15,721 nt of DNA from JAFAVZ01 sp036009105. Lineage in GTDB: Bacteria; Acidobacteriota; Thermoanaerobaculia; Gp7-AA8. The DNA is taken from positions 1 through 15,721 of the forward strand of contig DASYMJ010000143.1 of assembly GCA_036009105.1 (NCBI GenBank), given 5' to 3'. The position numbers and the translations under genes were made by a program. The notes below the pieces were generated by a model. That model was not told where the DNA came from. It saw only the letters and a list, made by a program, of their open reading frames with translations, and made no database searches. Shown here piece after piece: positions 1 to 11,037 of the stretch; position 1 is the stretch's first letter, and each line of letters opens with the position of its first letter.

Positions 1-2
1 AT

Positions 3-1346
3 GCGGAGCGCGCCATCCTCGGCGCGGTGCTCATCAACAACCACGCCTTCTACCGCGTCATCGGCACGATCGACACCGAGGACTTTTTCAAGGACGCGCA
101 CCGCACCATCTTCGCCACCATGCGCAACATGGCCGAGCGCAGCCAGGAGATCGAGCCGCTCACGCTGAAGGAAGAGCTGGCCAAACATGCCCTGCTCGAC
201 CAGGTCGGCGGGATCGCCTACGTCTCGGCCCTCCTCGACTCCGTCCCCGACGTTGCGAACGTCGAGCGCTACGCGCGCATCGTCAAAGAGAAGTCGATGC
301 TGCGCCGTCTCATCGTCATGGGCAACAGCGTCATGCGCGCCGCCCTCGACGCCCCCAGCGAGCCGGCGGACGTGCTCAACATCGCCGAGAAGACCCTCTA
401 CGAGATCGCCGAAGGCAGCACCGACAAAGGCTTCATGGGCCTCGACAAGATCACCCGCGCCAACATGCAGGCGATCGAGCAGATCCACTCCAACCCCGGC
501 CGCCTCGTCACCGGCCTCCCCACCGGCTACGACCGTTTCAACGAGATGACCTCCGGCTTCCAACCCGGCGACCTGATCATCCTCGCGGCAAGGCCCTCAA
601 TGGGGAAAACTAGTTTTATGATGAACATCGCGGAGTCGATCGCGATCCCGGGCAAGGACGGACAGCCGCGCGCGGGAGAGCGGTTGTACAGCGTCGGTGT
701 CTTTTCGCTGGAGATGTCGAAAGAGCAGATCGGATTGCGCATCCTCTCCTCGGAATCGGGCGTGGGGAATCACCTCATCCGCTCCGGCATGCTCTCCGAG
801 CGCAACTGGCGCGAGCTGGCCGAGGCCTCGTCGAGGCTGGCCAAAGGAAAGATCTACATCGACGACACCGCGGGCATGGACCCGCTGGAGATGCGCGCGA
901 AGGCGCGGCGCCTGAAGATGGAGATGGGCCTCGACATGATCATGGTGGACTACCTCCAGCTCATGTCCATCAAGGGGAAGATCGAGTCGCGCCAGCAGGA
1001 GGTCTCGCAGATCTCGCGCAGCCTGAAGGCCATCGCCAAAGAGCTCGCCGTACCGGTGCTCTCGCTTTCCCAGCTCTCCCGCCGCTCCGAACAGCGCACC
1101 GGCGACCACCGCCCGCAGCTCTCCGATCTCCGTGAGTCCGGCTCCATCGAGCAGGACGCAGACCTGGTCTGCTTCATCTACCGCGACGAGGTGTACAACA
1201 AGGAGACCGAGGAGAAGGGCATCGCCGAGATCATCATCGGCAAGCAGCGCAACGGCCCCATCGGCGACTTCAAGCTCGTCTTCCGCAACGACATCACCAA
1301 GTTCTTCAACTACGAGCCGCAGCCGGACTACATGCCGCCGGAGTAG
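3..1346 (+). CDS. dnaB: Replicative DNA helicase DnaB, 5'-truncated by the window edge
   Basis: DnaB is the ring-shaped hexameric helicase that unwinds DNA at the replication fork. The frame is open from base 3 and reads AERAILGAVLINN, which matches the start of the DnaB N-terminal domain, so only a short N-terminal piece is missing. About 447 residues are present. The N-terminal helical domain and linker occupy roughly residues 1-140, followed by the RecA-like domain. Walker A is ARPSMGKTSF (about residue 196), Walker B is MIMVDYLQLM, and the late motif SQLSRRSEQR precedes DLRESGSIEQDAD, all typical of the family. A stretch of about 15 residues (IPGKDGQPRAGERLY) between Walker A and FSLEM looks longer than in enteric DnaB. 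No intein is present. The stop codon lies five bases before a palindrome pair that may end transcription. Confidence 0.97.
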   Translation, partial: AERAILGAVLINNHAFYRVIGTIDTEDFFKDAHRTIFATMRNMAERSQEIEPLTLKEELAKHALLDQVGGIAYVSALLDSVPDVANVERYARIVKEKSMLRRLIVMGNSVMRAALDAPSEPADVLNIAEKTLYEIAEGSTDKGFMGLDKITRANMQAIEQIHSNPGRLVTGLPTGYDRFNEMTSGFQPGDLIILAARPSMGKTSFMMNIAESIAIPGKDGQPRAGERLYSVGVFSLEMSKEQIGLRILSSESGVGNHLIRSGMLSERNWRELAEASSRLAKGKIYIDDTAGMDPLEMRAKARRLKMEMGLDMIMVDYLQLMSIKGKIESRQQEVSQISRSLKAIAKELAVPVLSLSQLSRRSEQRTGDHRPQLSDLRESGSIEQDADLVCFIYRDEVYNKETEEKGIAEIIIGKQRNGPIGDFKLVFRNDITKFFNYEPQPDYMPPE

Positions 1347-1350
1347 CGGT

Positions 1351-1416
1351 GTGGGGCCGGCTCCCAGCCGGCCCAGCTTTCACGGATGAATTGGGCCGGC
1401 TGAGAACCGGCCCTAC
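1351..1416. repeat. Inverted pair of GGGCCGGCT palindromes after dnaB
   Basis: Two copies of a 24-nt palindromic unit face each other. The left unit (1351-1374) has a perfect 9-bp stem GGGCCGGCT/AGCCGGCCC around CCC and begins GTG. The right unit (1393-1416) has a 7-bp GGGCCGG/CCGGCCC stem and ends CTAC. An 18-nt spacer separates them. The same unit recurs at 7834-7858 inside lhr and at 13234-13282 between marR and the GGDEF gene. The layout resembles REP/BIME-type extragenic palindromes. Placed five bases after dnaB, it could stop or stabilise the transcript, but there is no clear T-run. Confidence 0.85.
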
Positions 1417-1456
1417 ATTTTTCGCCTTACGGTTGCCCGGTGTCTCGATCGCATGC

Positions 1457-1476
1457 GTTATTTGAAATAAAATAAC
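1457..1476. promoter_or_regulatory. AT-rich palindrome and candidate -10 element
   Basis: An AT-rich 20-mer in very GC-rich surroundings forms a palindrome with arms GTTATTT (1457-1463) and AAATAAC (1470-1476). Inside it, TAAAAT at 1468-1473 matches five of six bases of a sigma-70 -10 box. No convincing -35 box is visible at the correct spacing. It lies about 85 bases before the proposed start of the receiver gene, so it is a reasonable promoter or operator candidate for that gene. The assignment is inference. Confidence 0.4.
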
Positions 1477-1560
1477 TATGCGCAACCGTTCCGCTCGACT
1501 GCCCACGGAATCGCTGTTTCAGCCCCGGTCAACCAAGCAGTCGAAGTGGAGGTTTCCCTG

Positions 1561-1926
1561 TTGATCGCTGCGCCCAAGAAGATCCTCGTTGCCGAGGGGA
1601 ACGAGGTCATCGTCGTCCTCATCGCCCATCTCCTCACCCGCAACTCCTATCTCGTCCACACCACGCTCGACAGCTGCGAAGCGGAGCAGATGCTCCTGCG
1701 CGAGCCGTACGATGCGGCCCTCATCGACCTGGCCAACGGCGGCGCGGAAATGATCGTCCGCATCTCCGGTCAGCAGCCGGGGATGATGCCCCGCGTCATC
1801 GCCCTCACCGTCAACCCGGAGGAAGCGCGCCGCCTGGAGCCGCTCGGCGTCTGCGCGGTGGTGAAGAAGCCGTTCGTGATCGATCAGCTGCTGGAGACCG
1901 TGGCCAGCTGCGTCGGGCACGCCTGA
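1561..1926 (+). CDS. Stand-alone response-regulator receiver protein, degenerate acidic pocket
   Basis: The protein is about 121 residues and consists of a single CheY-like receiver domain with no output domain. The expected landmarks are the phosphoacceptor Asp in YDAALIDL (D56), the Thr in VIALTVNP after strand 4, and the conserved Lys in VVKKPF before the last helix. The usual acidic pair after strand 1 (DD or ED) is reduced to one acid in LVAEGNE (E12), so magnesium binding may be weakened. The TTG start at 1561 is chosen because GGAGG lies at 1548-1552 with an 8-nt spacing. An in-frame GTG at 1546 is possible but overlaps that Shine-Dalgarno. No histidine kinase is adjacent, so the partner is unknown. 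The fold call is firm, the signalling role is not. Confidence 0.75.
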   Translation: MIAAPKKILVAEGNEVIVVLIAHLLTRNSYLVHTTLDSCEAEQMLLREPYDAALIDLANGGAEMIVRISGQQPGMMPRVIALTVNPEEARRLEPLGVCAVVKKPFVIDQLLETVASCVGHA

Positions 1927-1930
1927 ACGA

Positions 1931-1994
1931 GTTGCTGGTTGCTGGTTACTGGTTGCTGGTAGCCAAAAGGCGCAAGTAACCAGCAACCAGTAAC
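1931..1994. repeat. Inverted array of 7-bp repeats (GTTRCTG)
   Basis: Four tandem heptamers GTTGCTG, GTTGCTG, GTTACTG, GTTGCTG run from 1931 to 1958. The complementary series (A)AGTAAC, CAGCAAC, CAGTAAC occupies 1974-1994. Together they give a perfect 16-bp inverted repeat (1945-1960 with 1979-1994) around an 18-nt loop. The element fills the gap between the receiver gene stop and the nfeD ribosome-binding site. A transcript would fold into a strong hairpin here, so it may weaken read-through or protect RNA ends. There is no T-run to call it a standard terminator. Confidence 0.85.
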
Positions 1995-2019
1995 TCATAA
2001 TAGGGAACAGGAGTCGCCC

Positions 2020-3282
2020 ATGAAACGCGCCCTGCTCACCCTGTTCCTCCTCCTGTTCGCCGCCGCGGCCCGCGCGGAAGTGCTGCGCCTCGCGGTCAAC
2101 GACATGATCCATCCCATCAGCGACGAGTACATCGGCCGCGGCCTCGACGAGGCGGCGCGCACGAAGGCCGACGCGGTGATCATCGAGCTGCGCACGCCGG
2201 GCGGCCTGATGGACTCCATGCGCGGCATCGTGGAGAAGATCCTCCGCTCGCCCGTGCCGGTCATCGTCTACGTCGGGCCGAGCGGCAGCTACGCGGCATC
2301 GGCCGGCTTTTTCATCCTCGAGGCGGCGGACATCGCCGCCATGGCGCCCGGCACGAACACCGGCGCCGCCCATCCGGTCATCCTCGGCGAAAAGATGGAT
2401 GACGTGATGAAGATGAAGATGGAGAACGATGCGGCGGCGTTCATGCGCACCATCGCCGCGAAGCGCGGACGCAACATCGCCGTGGCGGAGAGCGCCGTGC
2501 GCGAGTCGAAGTCGTTCACCGAGCAGGAGGCGCTCAACCAGAAGCTGATCGACGTGGTGGCGCCGGACGTCACCTCGCTCCTGCGCGCGATCGACGGCCG
2601 CCAGCTGCATCGCTTCAACGGCTCCAACTCCGTCCTGCGCGTGGCCGGCAAGCCAGTGCGCAATTACGAGATGTCCCTCAAGCAGAAGGTCCTCTCCTTC
2701 CTGATGGACCCCAACGTGGCGTTCCTTCTCTTCGCCATCGGCATGCTGGCCATCTACGCCGAGCTCAATCATCCGGGCGCGGTATTGCCCGGAGTGGTCG
2801 GCCTGATCTGCATCCTGCTGGCCGTCTTCGCCCTCAACCTGCTGCCCACGCGCTTCGCCGCCCTGGCGCTGCTCGGCGCGGCATTCGTGCTGTTCGGACT
2901 GGAGGCGAAGTTCACCTCGCATGGAGTCCTCGGCATCGGAGGAGTGATCTGCATGACCCTTGGCGCCGTGTTGCTCGTCGACGGACCGATCCCCGAGATG
3001 CGGGTGCATCTCTCCACCGCGCTCGCGGTGAGCATCCCCATGGGGATCATCGCGGTGTTCCTGATGAGTCTCGTGCTGAAGACGCGAAGAAATCCGGCGG
3101 TGACCGGCCAGGAAGGGATGATCGGCGAGGTCGGCGTGGCGCGGACGGAGCTCACGCCGGAGGGGAAGGTGTTCGTGCACGGCGAGCTGTGGAACGCGGT
3201 GGCGAAGGGCGAGATCGCGGCGGGCGCGCGGGTGCGGGTGGCGGCGATTCAGGGATTGCGGTTGCTCGTAGAGCCGGCCTGA
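2020..3282 (+). CDS. Long-form NfeD: ClpP/S49-like membrane serine protease with C-terminal OB domain
   Basis: The 420-residue protein has three recognisable parts. Residues 1-19 are a signal peptide ending in ARA. A ClpP-class protease domain follows to about residue 190, with the candidate nucleophile Ser94 in YAASAGFF and a Lys in MKMKMEND (about K133) spaced like the Ser-Lys dyad of archaeal PH1510. A block of hydrophobic membrane helices covers about residues 225-355, then a soluble NfeD OB-fold tail ends the protein (EGMIGEVGVA to RLLVEPA). Family members usually work with a stomatin/prohibitin-like partner at the membrane, cleaving hydrophobic segments. No stomatin gene is next to this one. 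AGGAG at 2009-2013, six bases before ATG, supports the start. The 3' end overlaps the converging glycosyltransferase gene by 34 bp. Confidence 0.92.
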   Translation: MKRALLTLFLLLFAAAARAEVLRLAVNDMIHPISDEYIGRGLDEAARTKADAVIIELRTPGGLMDSMRGIVEKILRSPVPVIVYVGPSGSYAASAGFFILEAADIAAMAPGTNTGAAHPVILGEKMDDVMKMKMENDAAAFMRTIAAKRGRNIAVAESAVRESKSFTEQEALNQKLIDVVAPDVTSLLRAIDGRQLHRFNGSNSVLRVAGKPVRNYEMSLKQKVLSFLMDPNVAFLLFAIGMLAIYAELNHPGAVLPGVVGLICILLAVFALNLLPTRFAALALLGAAFVLFGLEAKFTSHGVLGIGGVICMTLGAVLLVDGPIPEMRVHLSTALAVSIPMGIIAVFLMSLVLKTRRNPAVTGQEGMIGEVGVARTELTPEGKVFVHGELWNAVAKGEIAAGARVRVAAIQGLRLLVEPA

Positions 3283-4112
3283 ACCTCCCAGGGCAGCTCC
3301 CACCGCTCCTCATCCTGATCGAGCTTCGGCAGCGGCACCGGTTTGCCGAGGCGTTTGAGCTGGGTCATCTCCCAGAGCAGGGCGTACTTCCAGAAGGTGT
3401 AGTAGACGTGCATGCCGACGGAGATCACGCCGCGGGTGCCGTCGAGGAAGCCGAGGTTGATCACGTAGTCGCGGAAGAACTTGGCGAGCGCGTGGCCGAA
3501 GACGTCCCAGCCGCTGGCCGTCTTGCCATCGATGAACATCTGCGCGGCGCCCCAGTTCGCATAGCGCGTCATCTTGGCGATCATGTGGTCGAAAGAGCGG
3601 ATGTAGTAGTGCTCCATCTTGTGGGCGAGGCGGCCGGTGGCGCCGTCCACGAGCAGGTCGGCGTGGACGCGTTTGTTCGGATAGCGGGCGTGCTTGCGGT
3701 GGAAGAGGCGCGCCACCCGGTCGCGCTGCAGGCCGGAGAAGCGCACCGGCTTGCCGAGCATGTAGTTCAGGCGGCCGACCGAGTAGGCCCACACGTCGAG
3801 AGGCCCGGCCAGCGTGCGGAGGAGCTCCTCCCGCAGCTTCGGCGTGACGCGCTCGTCCGCGTCGATGACGAAGATCCAGTCGTGCGCCGCGCGGTCGATG
3901 GCGTAGTTCTTCGTCGAGGCCGCGCCGAGGTATTCGCGCTGCTCGATGCGGACGCGGGGGAACCGCTCGCGCACCCGTTCCACGGTGCCGTCGGTGGAGA
4001 AGGAGTCGACGAGATAGATCTCATCCGCCCATTCGACGGAGCGAAGGCAGTCGGAGATGTTTTCGATCTCGTTGAGGGTGTGGATGATCGCGCTTACTGG
4101 TACCCGGGGCAT
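3249..4112 (-). CDS. Family 2 glycosyltransferase, WaaE/KdtX-like
   Basis: The 287-residue protein begins with a GT-A nucleotide-sugar binding fold: VSAIIHTLNEIENI, then WADEIYLVDSFSTDGT, and the metal-binding DAD motif in FVIDADER (D84, D86). The order and spacing match lipopolysaccharide-core transferases of the WaaE/KdtX group, which add a sugar to the inner core or a related envelope glycan at the cytoplasmic membrane face. The C-terminal half (FSGLQRDRVARLF, HKMEHYYIRS) is also typical. The donor and acceptor cannot be read from sequence. There is no Shine-Dalgarno. Instead TAAACT (complement of 4123-4128) sits 10 bases before ATG, suggesting a leaderless or near-leaderless message. The last codons overlap nfeD. 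Confidence 0.88.
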   Translation of the reverse strand: MPRVPVSAIIHTLNEIENISDCLRSVEWADEIYLVDSFSTDGTVERVRERFPRVRIEQREYLGAASTKNYAIDRAAHDWIFVIDADERVTPKLREELLRTLAGPLDVWAYSVGRLNYMLGKPVRFSGLQRDRVARLFHRKHARYPNKRVHADLLVDGATGRLAHKMEHYYIRSFDHMIAKMTRYANWGAAQMFIDGKTASGWDVFGHALAKFFRDYVINLGFLDGTRGVISVGMHVYYTFWKYALLWEMTQLKRLGKPVPLPKLDQDEERWELPWEVQAGSTSNRNP

Positions 4113-4142
4113 TCAGGCGGGGAGTTTACAGCCCGGATGCAC

Positions 4143-4201
4143 GAACGATGAACGCCGCCCACCCGCTTTGTTCATCGTTCATCTTTCCTCGTTCATCGTT
4201 C
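4143..4201. repeat. Inverted array of 7-bp repeats (GTTCATC)
   Basis: Heptamers GTTCATC occur at 4170-4176, 4177-4183 and 4191-4197, with a diverged unit TTTCCTC exactly in phase at 4184-4190 and a partial GTTC at 4198-4201. The inverted sequence GAACGATGAAC at 4143-4153 pairs perfectly over 11 bp with 4170-4180 or with 4191-4201. The element occupies the 88-bp gap between the two - strand genes. Its outer base belongs to the stop codon of the metallo-hydrolase gene. It is built like the array at 1931-1994 but uses another heptamer. Confidence 0.85.
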
Positions 4202-4965
4202 TAGAGCGTGTAGTTCTTCTCCAACAACACCCTCGCCCTTCGGTCCCGCAGGTTCTTGATCTGCGACTCGATGTCGCGCTCGAAGGGGATCTTGCGGTGG
4301 CTGGCGTAGACCGGGGCATCGACCGTGATCTTCTTCAGCTCGTCGCCGAACGTCTGGGGGGAGAGGTGCGAGGTCTCGTCGGCCAGCGACTGCTGATCGT
4401 TCGGGAACGAAGCCTCCGTCACCACGGCCACGACGTTGTTCGTCTTGTTCGTCCGCTTCCAGATTTCCGTGGTCGGGCCGGTATCGCCGGTGAAAGTGAT
4501 GGCCTGGCCGCCGAGCTCCACGATGACGCCGGAGGCCGGGATGCCATGCTCGACCGCGACGGCGGTCAAGCCGATGTCGCCGAACTGCACGCGCTTGCCG
4601 GGAGCCATGGCCCGGTATTGCACGGCCGGCTTGCCGGTCAGCGGCGCGATGAGGGTGGAGAAGTCCGGCCAGACGATGCCGTTGAAGATGTTCTTGACCA
4701 GCAGATCGAGCACGTCGCGGGCCGCGAAGATGGTCAGCGGGCCGCTGTTCTGGCTGAAGCGGTTGTGAATCAGGTGCGGCAGGTCGCGGATGTGATCGGC
4801 GTGGGAGTGGGTGATGAAGACGGCCTGGATGCGGGCCTGCTGGGCAAAAGAGAGTTTGGACGTGAGGGTGCCGGCGTCAACCGCAAACCAGTCATCGAGC
4901 AGATAACCGGTCAGATTGTGTTCTGCATCTGACGCCCCGTAGGCGCCGAGCACTTTGAGCCGCAT
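4201..4965 (-). CDS. Metallo-beta-lactamase-fold hydrolase, class II cyclic-nucleotide phosphodiesterase-like
   Basis: The 254-residue protein carries the metallo-hydrolase signature THSHADH (H53, H55, D57, H58), followed by H140 in VEHGIPAS, D161 in FTGDTGP, H200 in SHLSP and H223 in YASHRKIP. These residues can bind two metal ions. The segment TEASFPNDQQSLADETSHLSP resembles the characteristic region of class II cAMP phosphodiesterases, so phosphodiester hydrolysis, perhaps of a cyclic nucleotide, is the best guess. A general MBL-fold hydrolase is the fallback. There is no signal peptide, so it should be cytoplasmic. A purine-rich GAAGGAAGG just upstream of ATG supports the start. It is divergent from lhr and lies upstream of the glycosyltransferase on the same strand. 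Confidence 0.8.
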   Translation of the reverse strand: MRLKVLGAYGASDAEHNLTGYLLDDWFAVDAGTLTSKLSFAQQARIQAVFITHSHADHIRDLPHLIHNRFSQNSGPLTIFAARDVLDLLVKNIFNGIVWPDFSTLIAPLTGKPAVQYRAMAPGKRVQFGDIGLTAVAVEHGIPASGVIVELGGQAITFTGDTGPTTEIWKRTNKTNNVVAVVTEASFPNDQQSLADETSHLSPQTFGDELKKITVDAPVYASHRKIPFERDIESQIKNLRDRRARVLLEKNYTL

Positions 4966-5042
4966 GCCCTTCCTTCACCCGCTTCGCCGCGCTGGAGAGT
5001 GGGTAGTATTGTTGCAGCGCTTAGAGTTAATGTCCAGAGAAC

Positions 5043-9465
<4,423 letters not shown>

Positions 9466-9473
<8 letters not shown>

Positions 9474-10260
9474 AGGCGATACCATCCACCGCGCCGCGCG
9501 CACGCTGCACGGCGCGCTGGCGGGGAAGACGGTGGTGCGCTTCGAGACCGTGCTGCCGAAGCTGGAACGCGAGCCGCTCGTCGGCCGCACCATCGAGAAG
9601 ATCCACGCCGCCGGCAAGCACCTCATCATCAGCTTCTCGGGCGGCCTGCACCTGCGCACGCACATGCGCATGAACGGTTCGTGGCACATCTATCCGGCCG
9701 GTGCTCGCTGGCAGCGGCCAAAACGGGACATGCGGATCGTGATCGCCACGGCGGACTACGAAGCGGTCGCTTTCAACGTGCCGATCGCCGAGCTGCAGGA
9801 CTCGAGAGCGCTCGAGCGCGACCTGCACGAGCTCGGCCCCGACCTGCTCGGCGAATTTGATTTTGCGGAGGCTCTGCAGCGGATTCGCGAGCGCGGGGCG
9901 GAGGCGATCGCCGACGTGCTGCTCAATCAACGCGTGCTCTCCGGCATCGGCAACGTCTACAAGTCCGAGGTGCTGTTCATCCGCCATGTGCATCCGCTGA
10001 CGCCCGCTTCGTCGCTCGATGACGAGACGCTGCTCGCCATCCTGGAAACCTCGCGCAAGCTGATGAAGCTGAACGCGGCGCCCGGCGCGAGCGGCCGGCG
10101 CACCACCGGCACGTTCCGCGGCGAGGCGCCGCTCTGGGTGTACGGCCGCCGCGGCGAGCCGTGCCGCCGCTGCGGTACGGCCATCGAGATGCGCAAACAA
10201 GGCAGCGACGCGCGCGTGACGTACTGGTGTCCGAAGTGCCAGCCTGTACAATCGAGCTAG
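9466..10260 (+). CDS. nei: Fpg/Nei-family DNA glycosylase/AP lyase, Nei2 type
   Basis: The 264-residue enzyme starts MPEGDT: after removal of Met, the N-terminal proline is the family nucleophile and Glu3 the catalytic acid. K51 in AAGKHL is the conserved beta-hairpin lysine. The helix-two-turn-helix is LLNQRVLSGIGNVYKSE (about 155-171), and a C4 zinc finger uses C233, C236, C255 and C258. MPEGDT and the YWCPKCQ ending favour Nei2 (oxidised pyrimidines) over MutM, which starts MPELPE. It removes damaged bases and cuts the abasic site in base-excision repair. The GTG start overlaps the lhr end by 8 bp, so the two are surely co-transcribed. In mycobacteria lhr and a nei gene are also neighbours. 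Confidence 0.93.
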
Positions 10261-10264
10261 GAGG
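10259..10264 (+). promoter_or_regulatory. Strong Shine-Dalgarno overlapping the nei stop codon
   Basis: AGGAGG overlaps the TAG stop of nei (10258-10260) and lies seven bases before TTG at 10272. This placement decides the start of the next gene and implies translational coupling between the two. Confidence 0.8.
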
Positions 10265-10271
10265 AAGCCGC

Positions 10272-10559
10272 TTGCCCATCGTCCTTCCCTACCCCCTCAC
10301 CATCCAGGAGTTCCGCGTGCTGCAGGAGTTCCGGCGTCTGGCCGCGGAGACGCTGCCGGTGGCGACCATCAAGGCCATCAAGCATCCCGTCGGCGGCGGC
10401 GAAGCGCCGGCCGTCGGGCTGGTCGACAAAGGTTATCTGACCGCTTCGGACAGCCGGGACAGCTTCACCCTCACCGAGAAGGCGCGGGAGCTTCTGGCTC
10501 TCGATTTCAAGCCGGAAGTGGAGTCCAGCGGCGGGGACGAAGAAGCTCCCGCGGAGTGA
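10272..10559 (+). CDS. Small putative winged-helix protein coupled to nei
   Basis: This 95-residue protein has no name I can assign. The start is TTG at 10272, chosen for the near-perfect AGGAGG seven bases upstream. The frame is open further upstream inside nei but has no better start. The pattern is that of a single winged-helix domain: helix LTIQEFRVLQEFRRLAA, a second helical part around VATIKAI, recognition-like segment PAVGLVDKGYLTAS, a wing, then FTLTEKARELLAL, as in MarR- or PadR-like folds. The tail is acidic (ESSGGDEEAPAE). It is the third gene of a lhr-nei operon, so it may bind DNA or regulate or assist those repair enzymes. That role is inferred from position only. Confidence 0.7.
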   Translation: MPIVLPYPLTIQEFRVLQEFRRLAAETLPVATIKAIKHPVGGGEAPAVGLVDKGYLTASDSRDSFTLTEKARELLALDFKPEVESSGGDEEAPAE

Positions 10560-10625
10560 TGCACACGAACCGGTGCACCGCCAGAGCGGCGTCAACTGGT
10601 CCGTTTTCAGACACTTAGCTGCGCC

Positions 10626-10650
10626 GGGCCGGCTCCATTCTCAGCGGGTC
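10626..10650. repeat. Possible decayed GGGCCGGCT palindrome
   Basis: A perfect left arm GGGCCGGCT (10626-10634) is followed by CCATTCTC and a damaged right arm AGCGGGTC. It lies in the 166-bp gap between the winged-helix gene and the Doc-like locus. It may be a worn copy of the dispersed unit. A single preserved arm is weak evidence. Confidence 0.35.
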
Positions 10651-10678
10651 AAGGATTGCCGGGAGCGAATAAAGCCCA

Positions 10679-10707
10679 TTGACTCAAAGACTTAACGGCC
10701 GTACGAT
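10679..10707 (+). promoter_or_regulatory. Sigma-70-type promoter of the Doc-like locus
   Basis: TTGACT (10679-10684) and TACGAT (10702-10707) are separated by 17 bases, and each matches five of six consensus positions. Transcription would begin near 10714, just before CGAGGA (10715-10720), a Shine-Dalgarno five bases before ATG at 10726. This separates the locus from the lhr operon. Confidence 0.65.
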
Positions 10708-10725
10708 GTAGGACCGAGGACTGAG

Positions 10726-11037
10726 ATGAAGCATGGCGACAACGCAAAAGCCAAAGCAGCCAGCAAAACCTCCTCGGGGAAAAGCAGCAAAGCCGCCGGC
10801 GAAAAAGGCAGCAGCGCCAAAGAAGCCGGCACCAGCAGCAAAGCCAAAGACAGCAAAGCCTCCGGCAAGCAAGCCGGCGCCGGCGGCGAAAAAGCCCCAG
10901 CGCGCGGAAACGGCAAGTCCAGCCGCGTCCCCGTCCCGCCCCCAGAAGCCGGCACCTTCACCAACCCCGTCGTCGAAGACGCCTTCAAGCGCGCCATCAA
11001 AAAGTACCCCAACGCCTTCCGCCGCCTCACCGACTGA
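10726..11037 (+). CDS. Lys/Ala/Ser-rich basic protein in the alternative frame of the Doc-like locus
   Basis: This frame encodes 103 residues. Residues 1-70 are low-complexity, rich in Lys, Ala, Ser and Gly, and strongly basic like histone-tail proteins. The last 25 or so (TNPVVEDAFKRAIKKYPNAF) read like a normal amphipathic helix. CGAGGA five bases upstream of ATG fits this start better than ATG 10733 (12 bases). Third codon positions are mostly C or G, especially in the last 45 codons, as expected for this genome, while the competing frame has many A/T-ending codons there. It ends in TGA at 11035-11037, followed by C. It could be a separate small DNA-binding protein, or the true N-terminus of the Doc-like protein cut off by a frameshift. 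Confidence 0.5.
   Translation: MKHGDNAKAKAASKTSSGKSSKAAGEKGSSAKEAGTSSKAKDSKASGKQAGAGGEKAPARGNGKSSRVPVPPPEAGTFTNPVVEDAFKRAIKKYPNAFRRLTD

Noticed and set aside
1931..1994. CRISPR array or rho-independent terminator
   Set aside because: Repeats are 7 bp with no spacers, and there is no T-run after the hairpin.
1519..3303. 594-residue open frame antisense to the receiver and nfeD genes
   Set aside because: Its sequence is rich in His, Arg, Asp and Glu as expected from reading GC-rich genes backwards. The + strand genes have clear families and ribosome-binding sites.
3189..4151. 320-residue + strand frame antisense to the glycosyltransferase
   Set aside because: Val/Glu/Ala/His-rich shadow. The - strand gene has a full GT2 motif set.
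4966..5042. Divergent promoters for lhr and the MBL gene
   Set aside because: Several weak hexamers (TAGTAT, TAGAGT, TTGTTG) are present, but none are paired at proper spacing, so no specific promoter can be named.
10590..10620. Possible insertion-sequence end (AACTGGTCCGTTTTCAGACA)
   Set aside because: It looks somewhat like an element terminus, but no partner inverted repeat, target duplication or transposase remnant was found.
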